A stretch of DNA of 64,000 nucleotides. Source: Tubiluchus corallicola. Lineage: Eukaryota > Priapulida > Priapulimorpha > Priapulimorphida > Tubiluchidae. The notes below the pieces were generated by a model. It had not been told where the DNA came from. It did not search any database and was given only the letters and a program-made list of their open reading frames with translations. Positions within the stretch are counted from its first letter, which is position 1. Each line of letters begins with the position of its first letter. The DNA lies in contig JAQGDQ010000003.1 in NCBI GenBank assembly GCA_030141605.1, forward strand, positions 2,747,501 through 2,811,500, read 5' to 3'. Below, one piece after another: positions 27,601 to 41,300 of this stretch. Position numbers and translations under genes: made by a program.

Positions 27601-30600
27601 TCAGTTGTTTTTAAACAAATCTGTTTTACATTTTTTATGCCATTTGGGATCTTTCTACAGTAGCGTGATTGATAATGGACATTTTAACAAAATATTAAGT
27701 TTTTTTGTTAACCTGATGTGTCACTGCTTGCATTGCATTGTTATTCTACATAGCGTTTGATTTATTTGTTTTACCAAAGTTAAAAGTGAACTTTTCTTTA
27801 ATGTAAATTCTGTTTTAGGTATTGTACATTCTGATCTGAAACCAGCCAACTTTGTACTCGTTCATGGTGACTTGAAACTGATAGATTTTGGAATTGCAAA
27901 TGCTATTCAAACTGACAAAACTAGTGTTACCAAGGACTGCCAGGTTAGTATATTTAGCTAACATTGATTTGTTTACATTGTTTACAGCTATTTTATGCTG
28001 TGTTGTGTATTGCTTACACGCCTGTGTTGTTTACTGTTTTTTCAGTTAGAATGTGGCAATTGCAGCATATCTTTTGACATTGTTTTGATGTTTAAAATAT
28101 TGAACACCTTTTAAAATAATTTCACCTAACCTGTAGGCATATAAGTGATAACGAATTTCAAGATGTATTTTTAAGCTTTATTTATGAAGAGTGTTTTCTT
28201 GTCCTTAAAAACAATTGTTGGTAGATATAAATGTACGTGAAAGGATGTTGGACAAGTAGAAGCTATTCCACTCTCTCATATGGCTAATCATTGCAAAGTT
28301 TTTTGATTCCACAAGGTGGTTAGTTTTGATTGCTAAGCTCTCTTAAAATATGCATTTATCCTCTAGGTTGGTACGCTAAGCTTCATGAGTCCCGAAGCTG
28401 TATTAGATGTCTGTGACACTCCAGCTGATGCTGATGGAAAGCGGAAAAAACGTTATAAGGTTTTAATTTTTTGCAAATTTGTTTAGAACTTGAACTGTCA
28501 TTGCTTAAAATAGGCATTTGAAGAACAGATAGTTTACAATGGCGATACTGTTTAAAATATTTTGTCATTCATCATTTCAAAGATTGCAATTTCTTGCTTT
28601 TATCTTATTATTTTGGATTTTCTTTATTTTATATATTTTTATTTTGCTGTTGCTGTGAATAGATGGGTAAACATTGTTTTAAGTGACTTCTGACACTTAA
28701 CATTATGCACAGCATCTACAGAAATTTTGCATTTACAATTTTATACAGATTATTTTTTGTCCTGACAAAATGACTATGTGTATTACAGATTAGCGTCAAA
28801 TCCGATGTGTGGTCACTAGGCTGTATTTTGTACAACATCGTGTACGGAAAAACTCCTTTCGGTCATATTACCAATATTTTTGCTAAACTGCAAGCACTTT
28901 CAAACCCTGAATATGAGATTTCATTTCCGGATTGTGGTGAGCCCGAGCTAGTCGATACACTGAAGGTTTGATATTTTTGTTTGCACTTAGGTACTGTGAT
29001 ATCATTTCTACATTATACTACTTACTGTCCGCTAATTTTTAGTGAAATTAATGTTATTATGCTTATGTTTATACAGCATTGTTTACAACGAGATCCTAAA
29101 TGCCGTGCCTCCATAGATGAACTTTTATCTCATCCGTACTTACAGCAGAAACAGCCGGGTATGAATTATAATGTAGTTCAGTTATTATCAGTATTTGTTT
29201 TACAACAGAATTTAAGCACTACCTTTTTGCACTTCAATTACCAAAAATGCTACAAACTTGAGATTCTGATAGTTGGGTTGTCGAAATAATGTGTGAATCA
29301 TATGATGGCAATGTTTTGCCAGTATGTTATACTGAGGTGAAAGAAATAGCAGAGTTTTCGCTCCAAGTGCTTGGCAACCGAATTTAAAATTGGCATCAAG
29401 GCTGGTCATTGATTGGATGGGTGACCACCATCTTCGGTACTCTTTTTGGGAGAGTAAATGTTTTTGTTCACCATACTGTTTACTTTTAGAGGTAGGATGC
29501 ATTTACGTGCAATAGTGGCTAAGATACCTTTGCTGTTTCATTGTCTCATCTTAGAGATTCAGCCTTGTTAATGAAGGAGTGAGGTTCTGGTCTCACCACA
29601 ACCATCCACATTGAACCGCCATGTTCTTGAATGCTCTGTTAGGGCATGCAATGTGCCAAGTTGGTTTATTAAGTATAATTACTTTAGCCCTTGAAAATGT
29701 GCGCATGCTGGAATGTTTTTGTTTAATAGTTCTGGAATTAAAAATTAACTAGACCGGTGTTTAAGTCATCAACTTAAGATTCTGCAATACAACTATTACT
29801 GAAACTGGAATGGTAACATCAGTGCGCAATACGATTGCCTGAATCTGTTCAGTGTTTGTACCCTACGACCTAGGAAATATTTGCTGACCATTATCTTTTC
29901 CCTCAATATCATTGACAAACCCTTATTCTAACACTTTTTACGCGTGTCACTTGACCTGGCCATGCCTACTTTCTGAAAAATGCTTAATGCGCGTCTACCC
30001 TTATTGGCTACCTACACTTACAAAAATATATGCTCCCAGTCTTATATTGTAAGAGGAGTTGAATGACAAATCTATTTGCCCTAATTTTCAAACTTACACC
30101 TATTTCTATGACCTTTGATCTAGAGATCACTGTTCCCATGCTCTCTGAGAACCTATCTCAGATGTCTGCGCTGCAACTTTCATGATTCTAGATCTTATAA
30201 AAGATTCAGTTTTAACATTTTTACCTGCATCACATGACCTGGCCATGCCTGCTTTTTGAAAAGCACTTTATTAATGTTTTTGTTAGGTACCCCGGTACCT
30301 GATTAATCCGAGCCTAATATTTCTACCTGATTCTAACAATGAAAAATCTGACATTGTTAAATTTTGTAAAATGATAGGGAATTTCGTTAGGGAATTTAAA
30401 CTTTAAACGCTACCTTTGCTGTGCACTTGTACAGTAGGTACCTACTAAAACTTCTACAGTAGTACCACTGCGTTGGCGGGCCGGGATAACAGCCAGCAGG
30501 GAGATGGCAGATCAAACATTTTTTGCCATAGAGGTGACTTACAAAAAAACAAAGTATGTTTCTTTATCAAGATTAACCTTTAAAAACCTATTTCAAGCCA

Positions 30601-32614
30601 CTAACAAAGATACGAATAGACGGATTTGTAAGTTTAACGGTACCTAAAAAGGATATGGATTGTTTTATTCCCTTGATCACTACATTGTATTAATAGTGCC
30701 AGGTGTGGTACTATATAGGCAGACGTAGTTGACTCATTGATAAAGCATGCAATTAAGTAATTAAGAAGTCTGGCAGATAAAAAATCAGTCAAATGCCTTG
30801 TGGGGAAAACACTAACTTCTGTGACTTATAGCTTGTGTGTTCTGGTTCTCAGGGTGTAATAAATGAATGCCTGTTGTTAATATAACAGTACAACAGTTAG
30901 CTAAAATGCACCATTAGTTGTTTTTATTTGTTAAATATAAAGGATTATAGTTTCTTCACTGCTGCTGAATCTTAACAATTGGGTACACCAGTACCCTGCG
31001 GGTATAACGAAAATGGTACCCGAATCTGATTGTTGCTACCCGGGTAAACACTACATTTAATGCACATCTATCCTTACCTGGCGACCGATATATGCGAAAA
31101 CATAGTATTGCTGTAGTAGTTACATTTGTGCTTTGTTCCCTGAATAAAACAATGGATAATTTCACTTATCTTGAAGAAACAATTCTAATTTTTAAGGTGC
31201 CACATGTCACATGAGCTATGGTTTTTGATGCATTTATTCATAACGTTTAATTTGAGCATACACTTACTTATAACATGTCTTAAATCTATTTGGTTATTTA
31301 TTTGTTAGCCATTTTTATAGTTAACTTATATTTTACAGCGCCAACTGCAACAGTCGGGGTTACTGAGGAAAAGCTAAAGAATTTCCTCGTTCAGCTGTCT
31401 CAAGTTAATGTAAACTCACCTCGAACACTTTCAACTATCACTCGTGGAGTTATGCAGCATTTGCAGACTGGACAAGATTTAGATGCAGCAACCATTTTCG
31501 GCCATCGCACGGTATTTGCATGTCTAAATTTTCTTAATAAATTATTACAGTGTTTCGCAACTGTTGTATTAAGCCCCTAGTCACATAGAGCAAGGCTTGT
31601 GAAATTTTTAATGCACATTTAGTTTTCTGTAGCTTTATTTTCACAATGCCAATTGCTTATAAGATTTTGTATTTGTATGCCACAGGAACTATAATAGGAA
31701 CTTCTTAACAACTTTTGACATTGATGTAACACCAGCCAAGAAAGCAATGTATGTTGTAAGGAGAAGAGAGAAGAATGGTTTCAAACTGTTTGCCCATACA
31801 TTGCATATCATACATCATATGAATTGCTCTTTCATCCCCAATACTGCCTGTAACCCATTCCAGTAATTTGGCAAATATAAAAATATTGCAACAATCTTTT
31901 GTTTTTTTCGATAAACTATTGGTTTATTTAGTTTTAAAGATTTATAGTGCACTTTGCTGTAAAAAAGAACTATAATGTATTTGTTTTGAGATAATGCACG
32001 GCAGTAGCTTAGACTGTAATCTGCAATGTGTTAAGTATATAGACTGTAATGCGATAACTACAAAAGTTTGTAACGTGTGTTTATGAGAGAACGTGTTTCT
32101 AGTAAATTTTCATGTGAAAACAGTTTTGCTATAACCACATCCGAAATAATGATCAAAATTAAAACTGAGTTTTTGCAAGTTTCACAGCATCGACTAGAAT
32201 TGCTATGTACTTTAAATTAAAGAGAAACGGGATCGTGTTAGACTTCGTAATATTTATATGGTGCATGACATACAGCTTGACATGGAGTCATCGACATAAG
32301 TCAGTTTTAGAAGTGGATAAAGAGATGAGATTTGTAAGTCAAAGGTCAAGACTGTGTGCATTTATCCAGTTCGAAAATAAACAATCAAACAAAAGCACAA
32401 ACTAGGTGGAATGTTTCTGGACTTTCCAGTAGTTGGTGCAGTTGTAATGCCAAGTACAATACCAAGTTTTTTTATAGTACATACATAACACAAATCGCAC
32501 ATTATGCACTTCTTGATGAAAACCTGTATTAGCCTTTAATCCTATTCTACTTTTTAGGACAACAAAGCAGCCTCACCTCGATTGTCAGAAAAGGAGAATT
32601 ATCGTCCAGTTTAA
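15637..32614 (+). CDS. TTK: Dual-specificity spindle-checkpoint kinase TTK/Mps1
   Basis: Exons: 15637-15694, 18977-19082, 19907-20062, 20918-21108, 21984-23072, 23359-23515, 23955-24062, 24210-24345, 24659-24816, 27118-27284, 27819-27943, 28367-28459, 28789-28965, 29077-29158, 31339-31511, 32558-32614; 1010 residues plus stop. Kinase domain, about 650-915: Gly-loop GKGGSSK, catalytic Lys683 in [14 protein letters not shown] (Asp781), LIDFG (Asp798), activation segment [35 protein letters not shown] and the [12 protein letters not shown] context are specific to TTK/Mps1. The family phosphorylates KNL1 and other kinetochore proteins to recruit Bub/Mad proteins. The first ~620 residues are Ser/Gln-rich with a triplicated motif, and I see no TPR unit of the kind vertebrate TTK carries. 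A short C-terminal tail follows the kinase. Least certain are the first exon (chosen by ATG and matching phase) and the 23955 acceptor. Confidence 0.9.
15812..16080 (-). mobile_element. LINE relic: 3' coding end of a non-LTR reverse transcriptase gene
   Basis: On the minus strand one frame reads MRKYFFSN, then after a one-base shift [16 protein letters not shown]. This is the hallmark C-terminal end of CR1/L2/Jockey-type ORF2 (FFSxRVVxxWNxLPxxVVNAxSVxxFK). Upstream fragments ([11 protein letters not shown]) are in a further frame. It is a broken pseudogene within TTK intron 1. Confidence 0.7.
16081..18976. other. Rest of TTK intron 1
   Basis: AT-rich, with one 65-bp tandem duplication (17304-17433). 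I see no further exon that fits the phase of both neighbours. Confidence 0.4.
17304..17433. repeat. Recent tandem duplication, period 65 bp
   Basis: A block starting CGATCTCCCCCATCACAATG occurs at 17304 and 17369. The copies are nearly identical, with one clear internal substitution. Confidence 0.9.
22640..23072 (+). repeat. TTK: Three protein-level repeats of about 58 residues within the large TTK exon
   Basis: The codons for Ser-Ala-Ser recur at 22649, 22826 and 23000, spaced 177 and 174 bases. The surrounding peptides are [27 protein letters not shown] and [15 protein letters not shown]. Each is preceded by a Gln-rich stretch. The third copy is cut short by the exon end at 23072. Confidence 0.6.
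24876..25769 (+). mobile_element. Nonautonomous pogo/Tigger-like TIR transposon, copy 2
   Basis: Starts CAGTAGGCGCCGCTTAAT, ends in the inverse (AGCGGCACCTATTG), and is flanked by TA on both sides. It is 894 bp, with subterminal TTAATAGACTCA/TTAATTGACTCA repeats near the left end and GGTTAATA/CGATTAG variants near the right. It lies in the TTK intron between exons 24659-24816 and 27118-27284, inside the kinase-coding part of the gene. Confidence 0.85.
25893..26877. mobile_element. Candidate TIR element with repeated GACATT-GGG-GCC words at both ends
   Basis: Left end: several variants of CATTT(A/G)GG(C) culminate in GACATTCGGGTGCCAC (25942-25957). The right end, read in reverse, contains GGACATTGGGTACC and AGGGTGCCAC. 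The interior is plain AT-rich sequence with no coding potential. The ends are imperfect and I found no target duplication. Confidence 0.35.
29340..29680 (+). mobile_element. Candidate SINE with a 5S rRNA-like promoter segment
   Basis: 29413-29426 reads TTGGATGGGTGACC, which matches the conserved box C region of 5S rRNA. The bases just before it (GGCTGGTCATTGA) resemble the 5S sequence before that box. About 90 bases downstream, TAGTGGCTAAGATACC resembles a tRNA A box, and GAGGTTCTGGTCTC at 29581 is weakly B-box-like. A full 5S gene is not present. It lies in the TTK intron between exons 29077-29158 and 31339-31511. Confidence 0.4.
29941..30260. repeat. Dispersed direct repeat in a TTK intron
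   Basis: TTGACCTGGCCATGCCTACT at 29951-29970 recurs with two changes at 30234-30253, and the A/T-rich bases after it also match. A related stretch (TAATGC..TCTA.CCTTA) recurs near 29988 and 31056. It is probably an old repeat cluster of unknown class. Confidence 0.5.
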
Positions 32615-35353
32615 ACCAAGCATTCCTTTCAGCTAAGAGCTTGGTATACAGTTGAAGAGAACCCCAGACAAGTCTCTGTTGTCGTTACATAACATATAGC
32701 ATAACTCTGTACTGTAACTAGGGTTCCTAAAATGTGGTATAATGGTCTTAATTGATGTTGTGCAGCAAAAATTGTAAATTAATTATTGTGTTGTTTTTCT
32801 AGCATGATCATAAATGCTCATGTTCAAGCAAAATGTTAATCACTTGGTTAAAGTTTATTAATTTTGAACAGTTGTACACAAAATGCATGGACTTGCAGCG
32901 AATCATTGATACTGGAACAAAAATATTACAATCTGGTATCTGTTTGAAGCAGAATTTGCACTTTCTATGTGTATTCAACAGAGTTCTCACTACAGTCAAA
33001 CAGAGAAAAATTCTGATACCAAAATGATGTACGAAAAAAACATCAGTCAGAATAATACCAGCAGTTTTTACTACAGTCCCTGACTGCGCACGAACTTTTG
33101 TGTAATTTAGACATCACGAGACGAGACAAACACACAATTACAAACTAAAGAATTCTATGGGTGCTATCAAACTCAAAATTGTGCGGAAATTGTCAACTAT
33201 GACTCTAAAATAGTTTACAATCAGCTTGTGATTGTAGAATGCGCTGTAGAGTATGATACTAGTCTACGAACGTTGTGACTATTGAATGACATCAGTTCTG
33301 CTCCCACAATCACAAACATTCAGTATTGTAGCGCAAAAACTTTCTGTTGTCTCTGTCAGCTGCAGTTTAAAGTATAGAATACTAAAATAGCTATCACCTT
33401 TTGTTTTTTCAAGCCAGGCCAACTTTGTTTTTGGAAGACCTTCATCTCATTAATAAATTATTCTTATAAATTATGACACTAGTAATTGCCTTATGCTTTG
33501 TCACTTTATCTAATTAGTTGTTTACCATTTTACGTTTCGTGTAGCAATTTACAAGAATTTATAAATGTTTATTTATTAAGCAGTCAGCAAAAACAAAACT
33601 ACAATATTGTTATAGGGTAAAACAGAATTTGACAACTGAAGTGTAAACTGTCAGTGGAAGCATAGAAAATTTAAAATATTTGTAATCGTGGACATTATCC
33701 TTCTGTATAACCGTAAGAATTTTGAGGTCATCTTATCAATGTTTAAACTTCATAATAACAATAATTATAGTATGGTAATCAGATTATCCTGTTTTTATCT
33801 GTTGCATTACAAAACGTGTACAGACTTTAGAATAGGAAATAATGTCATTGGAGGTCTCAGTGGTTCAGTCTGCCATGAGGCATGGGTCTGTGAAACATTA
33901 TTTCTTCTGGGTATGTCTAAGAAATAAGTAACTGCATGAAACCTGTTAAATTTAAGAAAACCAAGAATTGAAGATTCCAGGAGGAACCACAAGAGGTGAC
34001 AATTCTTGTTAGTATAATGAAATGCCAAAAATTATAATTTTAAAAGCTAAGCGTGGTACTTTCTTGTTAATTATAAAAATTATAGAAACTCATTTCGTGG
34101 CAAATTTTGGCATTGTTAATGCTGTTTTTAGCTAATTATAAATTTAATCTCTCTTTATCAATAAAATATTAGTAATTAAGGTCAAAATTTATTTTTAATC
34201 AAATACATATCTTTGTACAAGATCATATTATCAGAACTTGCCACAGTGCAATTACTGAATCAAAATCAAGATTATAAACACGTGCACAATTTTATTTTTT
34301 GCAAGAGCATATCAATTTGTTTTGATTATTATATGAAATTATTTATGGTGTATCTATGCAGAATTTGAACGTATTTAAAATGTTTATGATAAACAACATA
34401 GTATGTATTAGCAAGCCAGTGTTACAAAAATAATTGAACAGGGAAACCTTGACAAATCCTTGGCAAAATCTATTTACAAGAAGCATTACAAGATAGTCAC
34501 TACTAATGAAAAATAGACCTTGAGCACAAGTACAACAAATTAATGTTGACTAATTACAACAAAAAGATTGTTGTTAATGAATTTGTTAACACAACAAAGT
34601 TCTACAAAAATATGGTAACAGTGTAAACAAAAGTTATTCTACCACTCTTTTACTCAGATTAGAACCTCCAAAAGTTTTTTTTAAGTCCATACTCACTAAT
34701 TGTAATATTACAAATTTTGCATTGAAATGGCACAGGTATCTGTTGAACAAAATCAACACGATAAAAAGTTGTTACAAACATGATAATCACATCTTTTCAA
34801 CAATAACTCCTATAAAGGTTAGAAAATCCTACGTGAGTAAATATTGTGATCACTGTCGATACACTCATCAAACAATGCCCAGGTCTAGTAAGTTAACAAA
34901 CCATTTTGCGACATAGTTAACAATGGATTCGGTAACTGTCTCTTTGTGACATAGCAAACGTTTACATGATTATAAATAATTACCAAAGCATTCTACATAA
35001 TCTACATGAACAAACATCACAATTGCACAGGCCATTTCACTTTCAGACCATCGAAAAATTAAACTCTTGCTACACAGTTCTTTGTGTTACAATGTCAGTA
35101 ATAGCACACGGTTGTAACATTCATATTAATACATCTCTTAAATCCTTTGGCATGAAGCCTATTTTATAGGTAAAATTAGAAATCACCGGATGCGATTAGT
35201 GCCACTAACATATCAGCTGAAAGCACGCGGAAAAGCTTGTCAAAAATTTGACGATGATGCAACTCCTGTTCTTTTCTGACAAAAAGCTCAAGCGGTCAAT
35301 ATGCCGAAAATTCACTATCACTAATACGGAATACTAGATCACTTTTGCTTTAC
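32615..35353. other. Convergent TTK/SUCLG1 3' flanks
   Basis: AT-rich gap between the TTK stop and the SUCLG1 stop, which face each other. AATAAA at 33452-33457 (+) and TTTATT at 34291-34296 (AATAAA on the minus strand) are possible poly(A) signals. I see no coding sequence or recognisable repeat. Confidence 0.4.
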
Positions 35354-38300
35354 TCATATAATTCCTTTGTCCTTCATTGCCTAGAAAAATAAACAAGAAC
35401 AGAATTAGAAAATATTGATAATTCAAAATAACATAAGGCATATACAACATTTATTTAGGTATAGATTTTTGCATTTGAAATGATATCAAAGGGCAAATTA
35501 TATGCATGCCCTTGTATCTATGCAACACTATTGGACATTGAAAGCTTCGAAAGCTATTTATATAAGTGGATTTCATCGCGACGAAAGTTTTGATATAATT
35601 ATTTGTGAAAATGAGCAATGTATACCAATGAACTGAAGTGCAAAAATAATAAAAATTGTCGAGCTCTGGTCACATAAAACAAGCTATCAACTTCTTTCAT
35701 TTGAAACTTAATCAACTATAACCATTATGTGGCTGAATAATTTAATTTCAGTTAAATCAACTTCCTATCTTGCAGGTACACGAAGGATGATAATTTAACC
35801 TACATAAATATCATAATAACACGTAGAAATTTTGGACTCCAAGGACGACAGTTACAAATGTGCCATTCCTTAAAAGCAAAAATTTGTTGCAGTATTGCCA
35901 ACAAGTGCCAAAAGTTTGAATAAAATGATTACCTAATAAGCACTCAATGTGGAGCAGTTTAATTGCCCTAGCAGGAAGTGTATAGCAAGAAGGAGCAAAA
36001 ACATGCCAAAACATATATTGCAACTTTTATATTTGCTCACCATGCAAAAAACTCGTAAAACGAAGCAGTTATAAAGGAGCTCCCTAACTAAATTCATATA
36101 CACACACACATACAAAATTGGTAAACTATGGAACAATAACTGCCATATAAAAATAATTAACTACATGTATATGTGACATCAAAGCAGAAAAAAATTTCTA
36201 TATAAAGAAAAGTAGTAAGTTCACCAGCTGGAAAGCATCAACTGCAAGAAAACAATGACAACATAGCAGACAAACTCCTTGGCATGTATAAAATACCTAT
36301 ACAGAGTAAAAGTTGGAAACTTCAAACCAAGAAAGGAGCAACAAAATACTGCTTTTGCAAAAGTGACACAAACATTACTAAAATAATCAGCATTTTGGGG
36401 CAGTATTTACCAATGTTGGTACTGCTAAATCATCATTTACTAGAAGTCTATAAGAAAATTTGAAAAAATATGGTAATTCAATTTTACCTTTCTTTAATAT
36501 AATGTACGTCCTTTTGTTTAAAAAATAAGACGTGCATTACATGGATTTTCATTTCACACAAACGGGAACATTACATTATACTTAAAATTTTACTGACTAA
36601 AATTGAATTGTATTACAAGAATCAGGGAATTTTAAATTTGGAATAATGCAGAGTAAACACATGAAAGCCATTCCCAGGCAGCAGAGTAAAGCAAAGAAAT
36701 GAATAAAATGACTGTAAATGGATGGTGTTATACCTTTCGCCAATATCCGTCGTATCGCTTTTCAAGTATCTATATCAGAAAACAACTCATACAACTTAAA
36801 ATATTATACGTTAGTTATGCACATGATGCTAAATATTACATGACTAACTTATTATTACTGTTTATTCTGTGCAAACCCCACTTTTGGATATTACTAGCAA
36901 CTCTTCTATGTATGTACCACAACATGCAATACTATTAGTCTAAGATGCTAAATTATAAGTTTAATATAAAAAACACAACTACAAGCCAACTCAAAGACAA
37001 TCAACCAGGAAAACAAAATAAGACAGTAACACAAGTTGACCACATTTGTAATCTGTGAAAACAGTGACGAGAGAATTTCACCAAGCAATATTGGTTTCTA
37101 CATAAACCTGTGACTGATACTTCTTGAGAAACTGTTCACTGTGTTATCACAACCACGCTGATAAGATAATACGTTAATATGGCCTTTAATAATTTACACA
37201 ACTTCAAATAATAGAAAATGCTTCCAAGTTCCTTTCTTTTCTACATAAAAAGTATTTATGTACAGTCTTCCAATCACTCTTGGACATAACTGCTTCAAGA
37301 TCAAGACAGATAATAGATAAAATTTTAGACATTTTAAAAAGGCTGAATGCTGAAATCAAAATCACTGCAATAACCTTCCTTCCCAAACAATTTTGGACGT
37401 ATTTTAGAAAATATAATAATCATGTAACGATACAATATTTGCTGCATGCATATAAAAAGCATAAAATTCAAAACCTTGACAATACTAAATCTTTAAAGGG
37501 GCAGAAAAGGGAATTTTAAAGTATGTCCTAAAAAACTTTTCATGCAAAGTTACATCACATAGCTTCACGTTTACTTGTTTGAAAGATTTATGTAACCAGA
37601 AAAGAAAATTCTTAAAGATTTAAAATGTTCATGCCCACAGTTAAAATGACACTGACTTATATTCCCAGTGTGAACCACTGACTCACCAAATGTATTTTTA
37701 ATCTTGTTAACAAGATAAACCAATTTGTCTAACTTCATTTCAAACTACAGTTACTGTTAGAATGACTGCGCCTAACGATCATCACGGGAGTTTAAATTTT
37801 CAAATTTTCTGCAGCGTTACTGATAATGCACGCTCTATATGCAATAAGACAGCATGTAAGTGATACAAAACTTCAAGGCGAATTTTTTAAGCTTTATATT
37901 AGTAAAGGGTTTTCTTGTGAACTGAACTTAACAGAAATCAACAGAAATTTCAAAATCACACTGTGAAATGCAATTAAAAATTATTGTTAGTGCTAGAACA
38001 TGCAATTTTATTTTAAAACCCTTTGATTTTGAAAGCAGTCATTTTGAGACACTAATCTTTTTATGTTAATACAATTTGATGCTGCAAGCCAAAATCCCAG
38101 CTTACAACAGCAGGACTTACTAATAATGATGAACAGCTATAGCAGGACTGGAATCCTGCTCATTAAAGCCAATTTTCAAGTAATGTTGAAGTGCATATAC
38201 GTCTTTCCCCAGTGGTTCGGAGTATTTTTTATTCAGAAACTTGCCAATTTAGTGCCAATCAAAAGATCGCTCATTCTGTTCTATTTAGAATTTTTAATAA

Positions 38301-41300
38301 ATTTAATATATTTTAACACTTTACCAATAATACACATGATACTAAGCTTACACTGCTAAGTGAATTTTGTATTTTAAGTACTTCTCTGTAATACGGTAAA
38401 TTGCTTTCTACGTAAGAACATGGATAAAGTGCATATGCATAAAATGTAAATGAACTTGTTATTATTAATAATCAGCTGTTGTTAAACAAATGATAATGGG
38501 TTGATAAAGTAACCTTTACGGTGTGATAATGTAGTTTATTCTGGGCCTGAGCATTAAATACAATCAGCTATTTGTAATCCTGACAGAGACGCTACGGTTT
38601 ATGTTTAAATCAAATTTAATCGTTTCTTCGTTACTCATATTCATTGGCATTGAAAATAACTTCAAACTTTTAAACCATGTTATCCCTTATTAACAACTAT
38701 TATTAAATTTAATTTACCTGTCGGAGTGTGAGTCCCATCTGCGCTGGTGACATCGTCACGACGACACCAGCATCTTGCAATGCTGATATCTTTTCATTTG
38801 CCCCGCCTTTTCCACCAGCTATAATGGCACCAGCATGCCCCATCCGTCTCCCTGGAGGGGCTGTCAAACCAGCTATAAATGACACCACCGGTTTCGGATT
38901 CGGGCCCTATTAAACAATCATTATAAATATATTTGTATACACATTCAAATGGCTCAACAAACTTGCTAAACTGTATTCAGCAAGCAATAAAATGTGGGGA
39001 GCAAGCATTTTGCACACTCTTCACTAAATAAGCATTAACTTGGCTTCACGGAAAAAAAATAAGAAATAAATAAGGGTTATTAAAAAGGAATTTCCATGGA
39101 ATATTTTTCAAGCACATAGTCCAATAAACTAATGCAAATGCCTCATTGCTTTGGGTGGACATTTCCAGATCAAAGACAAGATCAACTGTGCCAGAACTAC
39201 ACATGTGCCAACTTTGGTTGGTTTTAACTGTACCCTTCCTGGCCAGTATTATTCTTATATCAGCCTCCTTGCATATGCATTAGTAATGACTATGCAGAAT
39301 TATTAATCCGAAAATAAAATTTCGTTAGTTTTTTTAAAAATGCACCTTGTACACTTTTAAAAAAGGAAGTACAAGTAAATTACACAAAACCAGTTGTATC
39401 AACGTAGGCTCACGAAATGCATGGGTGCAGGCACGAACATAAAGTACGAAATTATGAACCCAAGTCTTGCTGAATATTACAACATATGACAGCCAAAATT
39501 TGACAAACTGTGCCCAACAATGATGTCATTACTACATGTTGAGCTTGTGGACCATTAGTTAAGGTTCTATGTTAATATTTAATTATAAGAAACATTTTGG
39601 CAACTATTATGAGTAATAAAATGTATATTTAAGACCATGGATCAAAGTTTACTATGATCTAAAAAATTGCTTTGCTTTTCTTTAACGCTAGCCGATTTGC
39701 AAAGATCACTTTTGACAATACTAAACATGATATCACACATATCTTTAGTGCTTCAAGGAAACATTTTACATAGAACAGTTTATTTAAATGTTTTTACCGA
39801 GTTGTGTTTGATAAGAAACTCAGCTGCCCTTTCCTCGGCCGCTCCACCAATTTCACCAATCATGATTATACCTAAAAGGATAAAATTAACAGACTTTAAT
39901 ATATTTTATTTATATATAACAGCTTTATTAACAGCCATTGGCAACTTTTGCCATTCAAAACAAGTGATAAACATACCGTGCTACAATGAAAATTTAGTGC
40001 TGGAAAGCTCTTAAGATTAGTTTGATATGAATCTTAGCAGTTTAAGAATTCAGTTTGATTTTCTGTTACATCAATGCAACAGCATTCAGGCAATTTCCAC
40101 TTTCAGCAGGGAAATTCTCTTTTTTCAGTCTCAAATTCCACACATCTTTCTTTAACACGTCTTTACCATGCATGTTTCTGTCTACACTCACTTACCTTGA
40201 GTTTCTGGATCTTTAAGGAAAACATCTAAACAATCCATGAAGTTTGTTCCATTAAATGGATCACCACCGATTCCAATACACAAAGTCTGTCCTAGTCCAG
40301 CTTCTGTTGTTTGATGTACTGCTTCATATGTTAGCGTTCCAGAACGTGAAACAATTCCTATTTTGCCAGAAGAGTGGACGTGGCCAGGCATAATGCCAAT
40401 TTTACACTGACCAGGCTGCAAAATATTAATTATGTTACTAATAAATTTAGGCAATTTTTAGTTACAGAGCAGAATAAATTAGATTGCAACAAGTCTTAAT
40501 CAACGAGTACACAGTACATTCCCATGTGCATGAAAAACTCAATTATTATACAGCAAGAATCATATAATGGCAAAACTGCTTACCCTGATTATCCCAGGAC
40601 AGTTAGGACCAACTAATCTAGTTTTTGACTGTTTCAGAAGTTTATTTTTTACGTGCACCATATCATGTTGTGGAATACCTTCTGTGATGCAAACAACCTA
40701 GTAAAATCAAGTATGTTCACACTCTTAAAAGTTAAAAGTATAACAATGATATTCTTACGATTATGGTTACAGATATAATACAGTTATAAAATAAAGAAAA
40801 TACTGTCCATGATTTCTCATCTATGCTCAATGTTAATGTGCTTGCATGCTTTGTAAAACTTATTCTTCTGCCCATTAGGTTTGTGGTCATTCCAACTTTC
40901 ATATGTTCATTCTCAGCATTAAGCATTTACATTTAAACGCATAAAATATCTCTAATGTACAATTTAAGCACAAAACATGCAATAAAGCGATAAAATAGCA
41001 GCTAATACACACTGGATATATACTAAAATTAAAGTGCATTAAATGTATTTACATCATATAGCATATCACATTATATAGCACTGTTTTAATGACAACCATT
41101 AACTAAAATCATGGCAATGTCAAATTTCAATAACATATGAAAAAAACAAGCATACTAATGGCATTTCTGCTTCCATGGCTTCCAATATCGCCTCAGCTGC
41201 ATATGGGGGAGGTACATATATCACTGATGCAGTTGCACCAGTTTCTTTCTTTGCCTAAATAAAGTGGTCAAAAGGTTTAAATGTCACACTGTATATGGCT

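Noticed and set aside
33837-33905. TCTCAGTGGTTCAGTCTGCC as a tRNA or tRNA-SINE A box
   Set aside because: No matching B box or cloverleaf at the right distance.
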